NCBI RefSeq assembly: GCF_018474005.1
Contig: NZ_JAHCSH010000002.1
Coordinates: 248,001-312,000, forward strand
DNA: 64,000 bases
Direction of reading: 5' to 3'
DNA from: Curvibacter sp. CHRR-16
GTDB taxonomy: Bacteria > Pseudomonadota > Gammaproteobacteria > Burkholderiales > Burkholderiaceae_C
Made by a program: the position numbers and the translations under genes. The notes under the pieces were generated by a model that saw nothing but the letters and a program-made list of their open reading frames with translations, searched no databases and was not told where the DNA came from. Of this stretch, positions 15,601-25,717 are shown piece after piece; the stretch's first letter is position 1; every line of letters begins with the position of its first letter.

Positions 15601-18600
15601 TTACGTAACAATCATGTCGGGCCGAAGTTCGATTAATTTACACAGGCGAGCCTGTGCTCTCGGATGAAGCCCCGGCTCTTGCTTACACAGAGTGCGTAAG
15701 GCTTGTGCTTCCGTCCGAATATCTGCTTTGGAGCGCGCATCTTTGGCAGCACGCTTCAGAAGCTGAATGCATGCGGTGCCAGATCTGCCGTCTAAAAACA
15801 TGTACTGCGCCTTTTTTAAAAATAATTGAGCGGTGTAATTACCCTCTCCAGAAAGTTGACTCAGCCGTATGCATTCATCAATACGCGCAATTGCCGCCTG
15901 CCATTGCCCTTGCTCGGCTAAAGTTTGCGCAGCGAACGAGCGGTATGTTGGTTGACTGTATTTGCAGCCCATCTCCAATAAAGATTGCAAAATCTTGTCC
16001 GCTTCTTGAACGTCTCCTACTGCCCAAGAGTGAATGACACGAGCGTAACCCTGCTGTGCAGATAGACCATAGTGATCTGCCAAATGCAATAGCTCATCGA
16101 TGACTTCTAATGTGGCAAGTTTGTTACCCCGCGCTTGGTAACCGAGTGCTTGACACAACAGAGCAATCCCTAGGGATGGAACATGGGCAATTTGCTTAGC
16201 CCAATCGACAGCTTGTTGCGCCTCACTCTGCGCACGCTGTTCATAACCAGCGTTTAACAATATGCGCGCTCTACTGGCCATAGCCCATACCAAAGTATCG
16301 ACTTCCAATTGGCCACTCCAATCCCTATCTCCATCCTTAAGGGCTACGCCAACCTGTATGGCTTTGGTAAACGCCTCTTGCGCACCTTGAAGATTGCCTA
16401 AACCGTATAACGCTCTACCAACTGCCAAGTCCGCCGCAGCCACCAAGCCTGGAATCTGCTGATCAACTGCAAGGCGCTGCATCCAATGACCTAAGCGCAA
16501 CATCTCTGGCAAGTTGCAAGCCACTTGGTGGTACGTTATAAGACTCCAGAGGTGACGAGCCAATTTGGGAGGGGCAATATCATTGGCCAACATGGTTTGC
16601 ATAAGCTCAATTTTGTTGACCACCTTCGCATGTGCCCATCCATGTTGGTTCATCAATGCTTGGATCACACAGGTATTGCAATCCAGCAGTACTTCACGAC
16701 GCTGTTCAAGAGGCAAGTGCTGAATCCAGTACCCCATATTCTCAGCATATTGAAGCACTTCAGCATTCGCCTGACGCTTTTGGCTAGCCTGCAAATGAGC
16801 CAATCCCAAAGGCACAGCACGGCTGTATTGCTCAGCCTGTGCCCAGTGAAAAGCTATACCACTGAGTTCAGCGGCATTGCACTCAGGATGCAGGCGTTCC
16901 AATGCATCGGCTACAACAGCATGACAATGCTTGCGCTGATGATTTGTCATGCTTTGGTACGCGGCTTCACGAATCAAGGCGTGTTCAAACGCAAATACAC
17001 AGTGGCCCGTGGCGGATTCGATCTGCTCAGACAATGCATCCTTCCATGCTTGGGCCGACTCCCTTCCACATTCGCCTAGAACTTGGCGTGCCTGCATCGG
17101 TATGAGCAAACGTGCACGACATAAACGCTGCAAATTGGGCACGAGTTGATCCGACTCGTATTCAGTAATGCAGGCTCTAAGCACTGTGAGTTCAAAGCAC
17201 TGCCCTATCGTTGCGGCCAGTTGCAACAAAGACTTAGCCACGCCGAGTTGATCAAAGCGAGCTGCCAAGGACTCGTTTAAGGATGCAGGCAATAGTGCTG
17301 GTGCGAGGCGATCCCGAAAAACCATGGTGCCTTCCCGCAGTTCCAACTGAGACTCCAGCAGCCCTCGTGCTAATTCTTGTACGAATAAAGGGACTCCGCC
17401 GGCGCGTGACACGATGTGATGCGACACCTCAACATCCGGGACAGAGGGCGCAAACAAGAGATTGACGATGCGCACACTGTCTGCTGCAGAGAGAGGCATT
17501 AATCTCACGATCTTGTGAACATTCAACTTACTTGAATCATCGTGGAGGTCGTTAACATCGGCGTCATCGAGTCGCTTCCATGAAACTCCTTCGGCAGAAC
17601 GCTTCGTCAAGATCAGCAATAGACGGTGCTCGGCAACGGAGCTACTGAGGTATTGCAGAAATTCAAGCGTCACGGAGTCTGCCGCCTGCACATCCTCAAA
17701 GATCAATAACAAAGGGGTTTGCTCAGACAAGAAATAGAACAAACGTCTTAGCGAATCAAAGAGCGCCGTACGCTGCTTACCAGGGGAAGTAAACATGCCA
17801 CAAGCATGCCCAGTGACAAGCCCCCCAATACCCCGATCCAAGCACACTGTCGATGGCAGAGTCCACGCCAACCAAGAACAAAAAATGGGCAAAACCTGAC
17901 TTACCTCACAGCCAGCCATTGCCAAAAGTCGTGTCAAATGCCACTGTTTGGCATAGTCTCCATTAGTGCTATGCGGTGCCCCTTCTCCCTCCAACTCAGA
18001 CCCACTCAATGGCCATTCTTGCATCGATGGAGTTGCTATGTGGCTCCAAGGTGCATCCAACCACCGCTCCAACATCTGCAGCAGCGGGGACAAGGCCAGA
18101 TTGGGTGAGGTATCTAAACACCGCACACTGAGCACACGCTGTTCGGTACCGATGCATCGGCGGGTGAATTCCTTGGTCAAACATGATTTACCAAGCCCTG
18201 CTGCTCCGACGATAGCTATGCTGCTTCCACGTCCAAGGCAAGCGTCTTGCCACATTCGCTCAAGCTGGTCTAATTCCGCTTCTCGTCCTACACACCCTGC
18301 ATCGGCTAACCCTGAATCTGCAATGCGTGGTAATGCATAGTGATTTTGCGACTCTCCCGCAAAAATTTTGATTTGATATATGGGAGTTTGAGGTTGTGTA
18401 TGCAGAAATCCAGCGGGTTCCGCATCTACCAAACCATGCATACGCGCACAAAAGGAGGGGCTTGCAAGCAAGCTATCTGCCGTAGCCTGACTCGCCAATT
18501 GCATTGCAACATGGACACAATGACCCGAAAAATGTTTCCCCGCGGCTATCACCACTGAACCGGTATTCAAGCCCAGCCGCATCTCTAACAGCACTTCGTA

Positions 18601-19899
18601 CTTTTCAAACACCTCCTTTTTACGCGAGGAGAGAAGTCGCATCAACGATCGGAGGCAGTTGATGATATTTGTTTCAACATGTTCGTCTTGCGGATAGCCA
18701 AACAGCACTACAAAGCGGTCTCCCAGTGCACCCAAGAAAAATCCTTTATGACGCTGAGCCTCCGCACAAAATAAAAAATATTCGTCCTGTAATAACTGCT
18801 CAACAATTTCGACATCCATACCTTCTGTGGCAGATCGGACTGATAAGGTGCAGCACAAGGCAGTTACCTGATACTTTTCGTCGAAACACTGTTTAGATGC
18901 AATCGTGGGACTAATCTCTGTGGTACCTGGGTCTACTTGCAGTGCAAGAATCGGTTCTTTTGCCACAGTCACTGGCGCTAAATCAGCCCATCGAACCACA
19001 CTAAGACGTTGCATCAGCACCTGTGCCGATGGACTACGATCTTGGGTTCTTTTTCGCAGAGCAAAACGCAATATGGTGCCCAGTGGATGATCTGCGATGG
19101 CTTGAGGGATAGAAATTTCTCTCTCATTGAGTTGGCATTGAATAGCCTCAGCAAAGGACTTGGCAGCGATAACGGATTCGCCCGTCAAACATTCCAAAAA
19201 AATGAGGCCCCAAGCATATAAATCAGACTGTGCATTGGGGGGCTCACCTCGGAGCTGCTCCGGGGCTGAATAGGCCAGTGTTCCCAAAAACTCATGTGTA
19301 AGAGTTAGGCGATCACACCCGCTTTGTACCAATGGTTCTGTAACAGCACCAATGCCAAAGTCAAGTATCTTGGCGTGTACCAACGTGCCAGAACGAGTGA
19401 TAACGATATTTTCTGGCTTGAGATCTCGGTGTATGACCCCTGCGTTGTGTGCACATGCCAAACCATCCAGTACCTGCATCATCAAGCTAGCAGCCTCGGT
19501 GACTTGCATAGAACCGTGCTCTCTCAAATGCTGGCGCAAAGTTTTCCCTGGAATATATTCAAATACCGCAAATAAATAGGGCGGCTGCTCAACAAAATCT
19601 ATCAACTGAACGATGTTCGGATGCTGAAGCATTGAACATAACTTCGCCTCCAACCGAAACCGACTTACTAACCGTGGGATATCCCAACGCAGCATCTTCT
19701 TAATAGCAACAACCCCACCCGTGCTAAGTCGAATAGCTTTATATACGGTGGCTGATGCACCCCTGCCCAATAGCTGCTGGACAACATATCCCGATATTGG
19801 GACAAAGTCAGTTTCTGATGTTGCCAGCCCATCGCTTGCTGATAGATCAATATTTTCTGTAGCTTGCTTGGACACCACCAGGATATGCCCCATCAACAT
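15601..19899 (-). CDS. TOMM-system Ser/Thr kinase / cyclase-homology / AAA / TPR fusion protein
   Basis: This 1432-residue protein has a complete Hanks kinase domain (Lys67 in VVAIKK, HRDLKPEN at 157-164, DFG at 180-182). A class III cyclase-homology domain follows around 345-520, then an AAA/STAND ATPase with Walker A GAAGLGKS (near 565) and Walker B LLLIFEDV (near 733), then about 400 residues of TPR-like helices. This is the layout recalled for the 'TOMM kinase/cyclase fusion' family (TIGR03903). The cyclase part has lost the metal-binding Asp (CCTLSVRS where FxDI is expected) and reads LGDRFVV for GDG, so it is probably non-catalytic. It is first in the five-gene unit. Ribosome site is weak. 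Confidence 0.88.
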   Translation of the reverse strand: MLMGHILVVSKQATENIDLSASDGLATSETDFVPISGYVVQQLLGRGASATVYKAIRLSTGGVVAIKKMLRWDIPRLVSRFRLEAKLCSMLQHPNIVQLIDFVEQPPYLFAVFEYIPGKTLRQHLREHGSMQVTEAASLMMQVLDGLACAHNAGVIHRDLKPENIVITRSGTLVHAKILDFGIGAVTEPLVQSGCDRLTLTHEFLGTLAYSAPEQLRGEPPNAQSDLYAWGLIFLECLTGESVIAAKSFAEAIQCQLNEREISIPQAIADHPLGTILRFALRKRTQDRSPSAQVLMQRLSVVRWADLAPVTVAKEPILALQVDPGTTEISPTIASKQCFDEKYQVTALCCTLSVRSATEGMDVEIVEQLLQDEYFLFCAEAQRHKGFFLGALGDRFVVLFGYPQDEHVETNIINCLRSLMRLLSSRKKEVFEKYEVLLEMRLGLNTGSVVIAAGKHFSGHCVHVAMQLASQATADSLLASPSFCARMHGLVDAEPAGFLHTQPQTPIYQIKIFAGESQNHYALPRIADSGLADAGCVGREAELDQLERMWQDACLGRGSSIAIVGAAGLGKSCLTKEFTRRCIGTEQRVLSVRCLDTSPNLALSPLLQMLERWLDAPWSHIATPSMQEWPLSGSELEGEGAPHSTNGDYAKQWHLTRLLAMAGCEVSQVLPIFCSWLAWTLPSTVCLDRGIGGLVTGHACGMFTSPGKQRTALFDSLRRLFYFLSEQTPLLLIFEDVQAADSVTLEFLQYLSSSVAEHRLLLILTKRSAEGVSWKRLDDADVNDLHDDSSKLNVHKIVRLMPLSAADSVRIVNLLFAPSVPDVEVSHHIVSRAGGVPLFVQELARGLLESQLELREGTMVFRDRLAPALLPASLNESLAARFDQLGVAKSLLQLAATIGQCFELTVLRACITEYESDQLVPNLQRLCRARLLIPMQARQVLGECGRESAQAWKDALSEQIESATGHCVFAFEHALIREAAYQSMTNHQRKHCHAVVADALERLHPECNAAELSGIAFHWAQAEQYSRAVPLGLAHLQASQKRQANAEVLQYAENMGYWIQHLPLEQRREVLLDCNTCVIQALMNQHGWAHAKVVNKIELMQTMLANDIAPPKLARHLWSLITYHQVACNLPEMLRLGHWMQRLAVDQQIPGLVAAADLAVGRALYGLGNLQGAQEAFTKAIQVGVALKDGDRDWSGQLEVDTLVWAMASRARILLNAGYEQRAQSEAQQAVDWAKQIAHVPSLGIALLCQALGYQARGNKLATLEVIDELLHLADHYGLSAQQGYARVIHSWAVGDVQEADKILQSLLEMGCKYSQPTYRSFAAQTLAEQGQWQAAIARIDECIRLSQLSGEGNYTAQLFLKKAQYMFLDGRSGTACIQLLKRAAKDARSKADIRTEAQALRTLCKQEPGLHPRAQARLCKLIELRPDMIVT

Positions 19900-20353
19900 A
19901 AGTTATCGATATAGAGACCACAAATAAAAACCAGACAGCAAAAGCGATTGGATAAATCTATAGGCCCCAGATATACCTTTGTGTACAAGGACTGTAAACA
20001 TGCTGAAGCACTGAGCGGGCGGTCTGTTTTTTGTAGAAATTTGCATGAAACCTAGCAACCTTTTCTTGCAATCAATCCACCATCGACACAAACGTTATTT
20101 CTCTCGTTACATTTACTATACCCTCAAAACTACAAAACCTATACACCCTCTGAAAAAACCTCCCAACCCAAGCAAGCAGCATTCGTTCTGAATCGATGTC
20201 CCACAAGTGCGGTGCAGAGTAATTTATTGACAGTCAATCCGCCCAAGCGCTGATTCCCATCCTTGATCAGATTGAGGTGTGGGCTCGTCAAAACTGCGAC
20301 TCGCGCACGAACACTCTTTTCAGGGCGTGGTGATCTTTCCGCAGCCTTGCCCC
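19900..20353. other. Intergenic region between the TOMM unit and groES
   Basis: These 454 bases separate divergent transcription units and hold no convincing gene. The sequence is AT-rich up to about 20,150. The promoter of the kinase/cyclase unit should lie in the first 150 bases on the minus strand, but I find no clear -35/-10 pair. No terminator hairpin, tRNA-like fold or repeat array is evident. The region marks the junction between the accessory island and the housekeeping chromosome. Confidence 0.6.
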
Positions 20354-20378
20354 CTTGAAATGTCACAAATCGCCCTTA
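20354..20378 (+). promoter_or_regulatory. Sigma32-like heat-shock promoter of groESL
   Basis: CTTGAAA at 20354-20360 is an exact sigma32 -35 element. The -10 candidate CCCTTATC begins about 12 bases later and partly matches CCCCATnT. Together with the CIRCE operator just downstream, it would give both positive (RpoH) and negative (HrcA) control. The -35 is convincing, the -10 less so. Confidence 0.6.
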
Positions 20379-20381
20379 TCA

Positions 20382-20408
20382 TTAGCACTCGTCGGGGGTG
20401 AGTGCTAA
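20382..20408 (+). promoter_or_regulatory. CIRCE operator (HrcA binding site)
   Basis: The sequence is a perfect TTAGCACTC, nine spacer bases, GAGTGCTAA inverted repeat, 53 bases before the groES ATG. This is the canonical HrcA operator that represses groESL until heat stress. Confidence 0.97.
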
Positions 20409-20461
20409 CAACTCCCCTCGCAGTTAACCCAATGACTTTGCTCAATCTAGGAGAGAAACCC

Positions 20462-20752
20462 ATGAAACTGCGCCCATTGGCAGACCGCGTGATTGTGAAG
20501 CGCGTAGAAAACGAAACTCGCACCGCTTCCGGTATCTACATCCCTGATGCCGCTGCTGAAAAGCCAGACCAAGGTGAAGTTTTGGCTGTCGGCCCCGGCA
20601 AGACCAACGACAAGGGCGAAACCAAGGCCCTGACCGTGAAGGTTGGTGACCGCGTTTTGTTCGGCAAGTACTCTGGCCAAACCGTGAAGGTGGACGGCGA
20701 CGAGCTGTTGGTCATGAAGGAAGACGACCTGTTCGCAGTCGTTGAAGCTTAA
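20462..20752 (+). CDS. groES: Co-chaperonin GroES
   Basis: This 96-residue protein begins [16 protein letters not shown] and carries the mobile-loop region ([18 protein letters not shown]) and the [11 protein letters not shown] core of Hsp10. Seven copies cap the GroEL ring and close the folding chamber in the cytoplasm. ATG 20462 is chosen over an in-frame ATG at 20402 because AGGAGA at 20449-20454 is spaced for it, the earlier ATG falls within the CIRCE half-site, and family length is 96-97. groEL follows 86 bases later in the same heat-shock operon. Confidence 0.98.
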   Translation: MKLRPLADRVIVKRVENETRTASGIYIPDAAAEKPDQGEVLAVGPGKTNDKGETKALTVKVGDRVLFGKYSGQTVKVDGDELLVMKEDDLFAVVEA

Positions 20753-20826
20753 GCCAATCAGCTACTAAATTGATAGCGCACCTAGCAATACTAGCGCGCT
20801 GTACAGACGAATTAACCTTTATTTGA

Positions 20827-22476
<1,650 letters not shown>

Positions 22477-22520
22477 TTGCCCACGGCACCCGAAGGCCGC
22501 AAGGCCTTCGTCCTGCACCA

Positions 22521-22554
22521 AACCCCGCACGGTTCACGCCCTGCGGGGTTTTTT
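22521..22554 (+). terminator. Rho-independent terminator of groESL
   Basis: AACCCCGCA (22521-22529) pairs with TGCGGGGTT (22542-22550) around a 12-base loop and is followed by a T-run to 22554. It sits 45 bases after the groEL stop. A smaller GAAGGCC/GGCCTTC hairpin precedes it. Confidence 0.92.
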
Positions 22555-22608
22555 CATGGGAACTGCGGTACAAAGTGCTCCTCCAAACCCTTCAAGGAGA
22601 TACACCCA

Positions 22609-23160
22609 ATGACACGCACTGAACCCCAGTACAACGCCTACCGTTCATGGTCACTCAGCCTTGCCAGCGCTGCCTGCATCGCAGTGGCAAGTCTTGGCCC
22701 TCAGGTCCACGCGGCAAGCCCTGCAGCGCCGTTCACCCAGCTAGACCCAGCCCGTGTGGGTGCAGACGTAGGCGCAATGCGCAGCGTGGCGGTGGAACTG
22801 CAAGACAGCATGCGCTTTAACCCCAGCGAGTTGCGCGCCAAACGGGGAGAAACCGTGCGCTTTGTGGTGCGTAACAGCGGCAAGCTGCCGCATGAGTTCG
22901 TGATAGGCCAAGCCACAGCGCTCAAAGAGCATGCCGCTCAAATGCGCCAAGCGGCCAGCGGCGGGCACAGCGGGCATGAGCACCACGGCAACGACCATGC
23001 ATCACACACAGCCAACACCGTCGCGGCAGTATCGGTACCAGCAGGGCAGCAGGCCGAACTGATCGTGCGCTTTGACGCAGCAGGCACGCTGGGCGTGGCC
23101 TGCCTCGTGCCGGGTCACAGCGAAGCGGGCATGACAGGCCGTATCACGGTTGCGCCGTAG
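22609..23160 (+). CDS. Periplasmic cupredoxin-family protein
   Basis: This 183-residue protein has an N-terminal signal peptide (LASAACIAVASLGPQVHAA) and a cupredoxin fold. Blue-copper ligands are visible: His in KLPHEF and the C-terminal loop CLVPGHSEAGM (Cys, His, Met). A His-rich insert (HSGHEHHGNDHASH, near 125) could bind extra copper. ATG 22609 with AAGGAGA at 22594-22600 is chosen over an upstream frame that runs through the groEL terminator. Function is electron transfer or copper handling outside the membrane; the partner is unknown. It converges on the next gene, whose 3' end overlaps it by 17 bases. Confidence 0.85.
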   Translation: MTRTEPQYNAYRSWSLSLASAACIAVASLGPQVHAASPAAPFTQLDPARVGADVGAMRSVAVELQDSMRFNPSELRAKRGETVRFVVRNSGKLPHEFVIGQATALKEHAAQMRQAASGGHSGHEHHGNDHASHTANTVAAVSVPAGQQAELIVRFDAAGTLGVACLVPGHSEAGMTGRITVAP

Positions 23161-24052
23161 TGCCTTGCACAAACTGTTCGGCCAAGGGCAGCTTCAGGTC
23201 GCGCAGCCCCTGCACCACCAGCTCGCTCATGGCCACCGCCCCACGCTCCTGAAAGTGCGTGTTGTCGGGGTTGCTGCGTGAGCCCTGCTCAGTGCGGTAG
23301 TAGGGATAGCGTTCTGGATCAACGGCCAAGAAGTAATCCAACGAGGCCACCTCCCCCACTTGGTTGAAGAACGCCACGCTGCGCACATCCAAGTCGATCA
23401 AGGGCACTTGGTGGCGCTGGGCGGTGTCGCGTACCGTTTGGCTGTAGTCCCCGGGAAATTTGCCTTTGGTTTTGTGGTGCGTTTGGGCTTCTAAGCGGCC
23501 ATTGCGAAAGGCGCGCCGCGTGACCGGGGTGATAAGCACGGGCGTGGCCCCCACGGTGCGTGCCATATCGATATAGCGCGCCAGCGTGGCGGCAAAGGAC
23601 ACGCCATCGGCATGCTGGGCGTCCACACCGGGGTAGGTGCACAGCTTGGCAAAGTCGGCTTGGTCACGCGCTGGCGGTGGGCGTGGCGGGTCTTCGCCGC
23701 ATTTTTCGTCGTTGTGGCCAAACTGGATCAGCAGGTAGTCGCCCGCACGGATTTGCCCTTGGATGCGGGCAAACCAGCCTTCGCTGATGAAGCTGCGCGA
23801 ACTGCGCCCAGGCTGCGCAAGGTTAACCACCTGCACGGCAGCACCGGGTTGGAGCTGGCGCTCCAGCACCTGGCCCCAGCCCATGCGGGGGTAGACCTGC
23901 TCGGAATAGTGGCTGGCCGTTGAGTCACCCGCGATGAAGATGCGAATTGGCTCCGCACCCACCGCACCTGTGGCCCCCATTGCCCCGACAGGCACGGCCA
24001 TGGTGCTGCACAACAGGGCAGGCAGCGCCATGCGGATAAAAACAGACTGCAC
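23144..24052 (-). CDS. Secreted SGNH acetylesterase, rhamnogalacturonan acetylesterase-like
   Basis: This 302-residue protein has a signal peptide (MALPALLCSTMAVPVGAMGA) and the SGNH blocks of the CE12 family: IAGDSTAS (nucleophile Ser), NLAQPGRSS (Gly), QFGHNDEK (Asn) and, near the C-terminus, DNTHFQERG (catalytic Asp-x-x-His). Related enzymes remove acetyl groups from pectic or other acetylated glycans. It follows pgi by 24 bases and probably shares its transcript, an unusual partner for a glycolytic gene. Substrate specificity is not readable from sequence. No other polysaccharide-degradation gene is in view. Confidence 0.85.
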   Translation of the reverse strand: MQSVFIRMALPALLCSTMAVPVGAMGATGAVGAEPIRIFIAGDSTASHYSEQVYPRMGWGQVLERQLQPGAAVQVVNLAQPGRSSRSFISEGWFARIQGQIRAGDYLLIQFGHNDEKCGEDPPRPPPARDQADFAKLCTYPGVDAQHADGVSFAATLARYIDMARTVGATPVLITPVTRRAFRNGRLEAQTHHKTKGKFPGDYSQTVRDTAQRHQVPLIDLDVRSVAFFNQVGEVASLDYFLAVDPERYPYYRTEQGSRSNPDNTHFQERGAVAMSELVVQGLRDLKLPLAEQFVQGTTAQP

Positions 24053-24076
24053 AGCGATACCCTCCTCTGCTGGGAT

Positions 24077-25672
24077 TTAGCGCAAGCGTGCCAGCAAGCC
24101 GGCAGTGGAGGCATCTAGCCCCGTCGCATCGCCACTGGTCAAGCGTGGCTCAATATCTTTGGCCAACACCTTGCCCAACTCCACACCCCATTGGTCAAAG
24201 CTGTTGATGCCCCACAGGCTGCCCGTGACGAACACGCGGTGCTCTTGCAGTGCAATGAGCGCGCCCAGTGATGCGGGGGTCAGATCATCCAGCAGCAAGA
24301 AGGTGCTAGGGCGATTGCCGGTGAAGTGCTTATGCCCTCCCGCATCGCTCTTGCCCACCATCAGCGCCTGGGCCTGCGCCAGCACATTGGCCAGCAGCTG
24401 GCTGTGGTGGCTCGCCAAGTCGTGGCGCGGTTTTTTGACGGCGATGAACTCGACCGGAACGATGTCCGTGCCTTGGTGCAGCATTTGGAAGTAGGCGTGC
24501 TGGCCGTTGGTGCCCGGCTCACCCCACAGCACGGGCGAGGTGTCAAACGGCAGGGCTTGGCCCTGGCCGTCCACACGCTTGCCGTTGCTCTCCATCTCCA
24601 GCTGCTGCAGGTATGCCGGCACGCGGCGCAGCGCGCTGTGGTAGGGCGCAATGCTGCGACTGGTAAAGCCGTGGAAGTTGCGATACCACACGTCCAGCAG
24701 CCCCAAGCGCACGGGCAGGTTGCGCTCCAGCGGCGCGCTACGGAAGTGCTCGTCCATGGCGTGTGCGCCCGCCAGCAGATCACGAAAGCCCGCAGCGCCA
24801 ATGGCGATGGCCACTGGCAGACCGATGGCCGACCACAGGGAGTAGCGACCGCCCACCCAGTCCCAGAACGGGAAAGTGGTGCTGATACCAAACTCCGCTG
24901 CAGCGGCCACGTTGGTGGTCAGCGCAGCAAAGTGGCGCGCCACGTCCGTGCCGCCTTGGGCGGCAAACCACGCCTTGGCCGAGCGGGCGTTGGTCATGGT
25001 CTCGATGGTGGTGAAAGTTTTGCTGGCGATCAAAAACAGCGTATTGGCGGCTTTGAGCTGGGGCAGCACAGCGGCCAGTTCGTGGCCATCCACGTTGCTG
25101 ACAAAGTGCAAACGCTTGCCCGCGTGGGCAAAACTTTGCAGCGCCAGCACCGCCATTTGCGGCCCCAAATCAGACCCGCCAATGCCGATGTTCACGATGT
25201 CGGTGATGGACTCATCGGCGCGCACCGCCTCGGCATAAGCCAGCATAGCGTCCAACGTGGCATGCACCTTGGGTAGCTCGATTGCTATATTTTCTATAGC
25301 GGCACCAGCTTGCTGGGCTTGCTCTACAGGCCAATTTGGCTGTTTATTCGGGTGGCGCAACAGCACATGCCACACGGCACGGCCTTCGGTGTGGTTGATC
25401 TTCTCGCCCGCGAACATGGCGTCGCGGTGGGCCTCCAGCCCGCTTTGGCGGGCCAAGTCCAGCAGCAGGGCTTCGGTGGTGGCGTCAATGCGGTTTTTGG
25501 ACAAATCCGCAAACACATGCGGTGCCTCTTGGCTCAGGCGCGCAAAGCGCTGCGCGTCGCTGGCAAAGGCGTCGCGCACGTCCAATGCGCTGCCGCTGGC
25601 GGCAAAGTGGGCCTGCAACTGCGCCCATGCGGGCGTGCGGTCGCAGCGGGTACGGGTAAAGCTCAAAGCCAT
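24077..25672 (-). CDS. pgi: Glucose-6-phosphate isomerase
   Basis: This 531-residue enzyme interconverts glucose 6-phosphate and fructose 6-phosphate. Visible signatures are GIGGSDLGPQM in the sugar-phosphate site, the TFTTIETMTNA loop, the PROSITE-type stretch FWDWVGGRYSLWSAIGLP, and GINSFDQWGVELGK near the end with the active-site Lys. Length is close to the family norm of about 550. It lies 45 bases downstream of tal in the same direction, so tal-pgi form an operon opposite to zwf. In an organism with a HexR-like regulator it may serve the reversed hexose flow. Confidence 0.98.
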   Translation of the reverse strand: MALSFTRTRCDRTPAWAQLQAHFAASGSALDVRDAFASDAQRFARLSQEAPHVFADLSKNRIDATTEALLLDLARQSGLEAHRDAMFAGEKINHTEGRAVWHVLLRHPNKQPNWPVEQAQQAGAAIENIAIELPKVHATLDAMLAYAEAVRADESITDIVNIGIGGSDLGPQMAVLALQSFAHAGKRLHFVSNVDGHELAAVLPQLKAANTLFLIASKTFTTIETMTNARSAKAWFAAQGGTDVARHFAALTTNVAAAAEFGISTTFPFWDWVGGRYSLWSAIGLPVAIAIGAAGFRDLLAGAHAMDEHFRSAPLERNLPVRLGLLDVWYRNFHGFTSRSIAPYHSALRRVPAYLQQLEMESNGKRVDGQGQALPFDTSPVLWGEPGTNGQHAYFQMLHQGTDIVPVEFIAVKKPRHDLASHHSQLLANVLAQAQALMVGKSDAGGHKHFTGNRPSTFLLLDDLTPASLGALIALQEHRVFVTGSLWGINSFDQWGVELGKVLAKDIEPRLTSGDATGLDASTAGLLARLR

Positions 25673-25717
25673 TTGTCTCCTCCTTGGGTACGGTGTGTCT
25701 ACTCAGCCGATCAGGGC

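Noticed and set aside
19900-20353. Possible sigma54 promoter or small gene in the island/groES gap
   Set aside because: No GG-N10-GC element with flanking match and no frame with a ribosome site was found.
24326-25276. Plus-strand frame of 316 codons opposite pgi
   Set aside because: Complement of a conserved enzyme gene; no motif.
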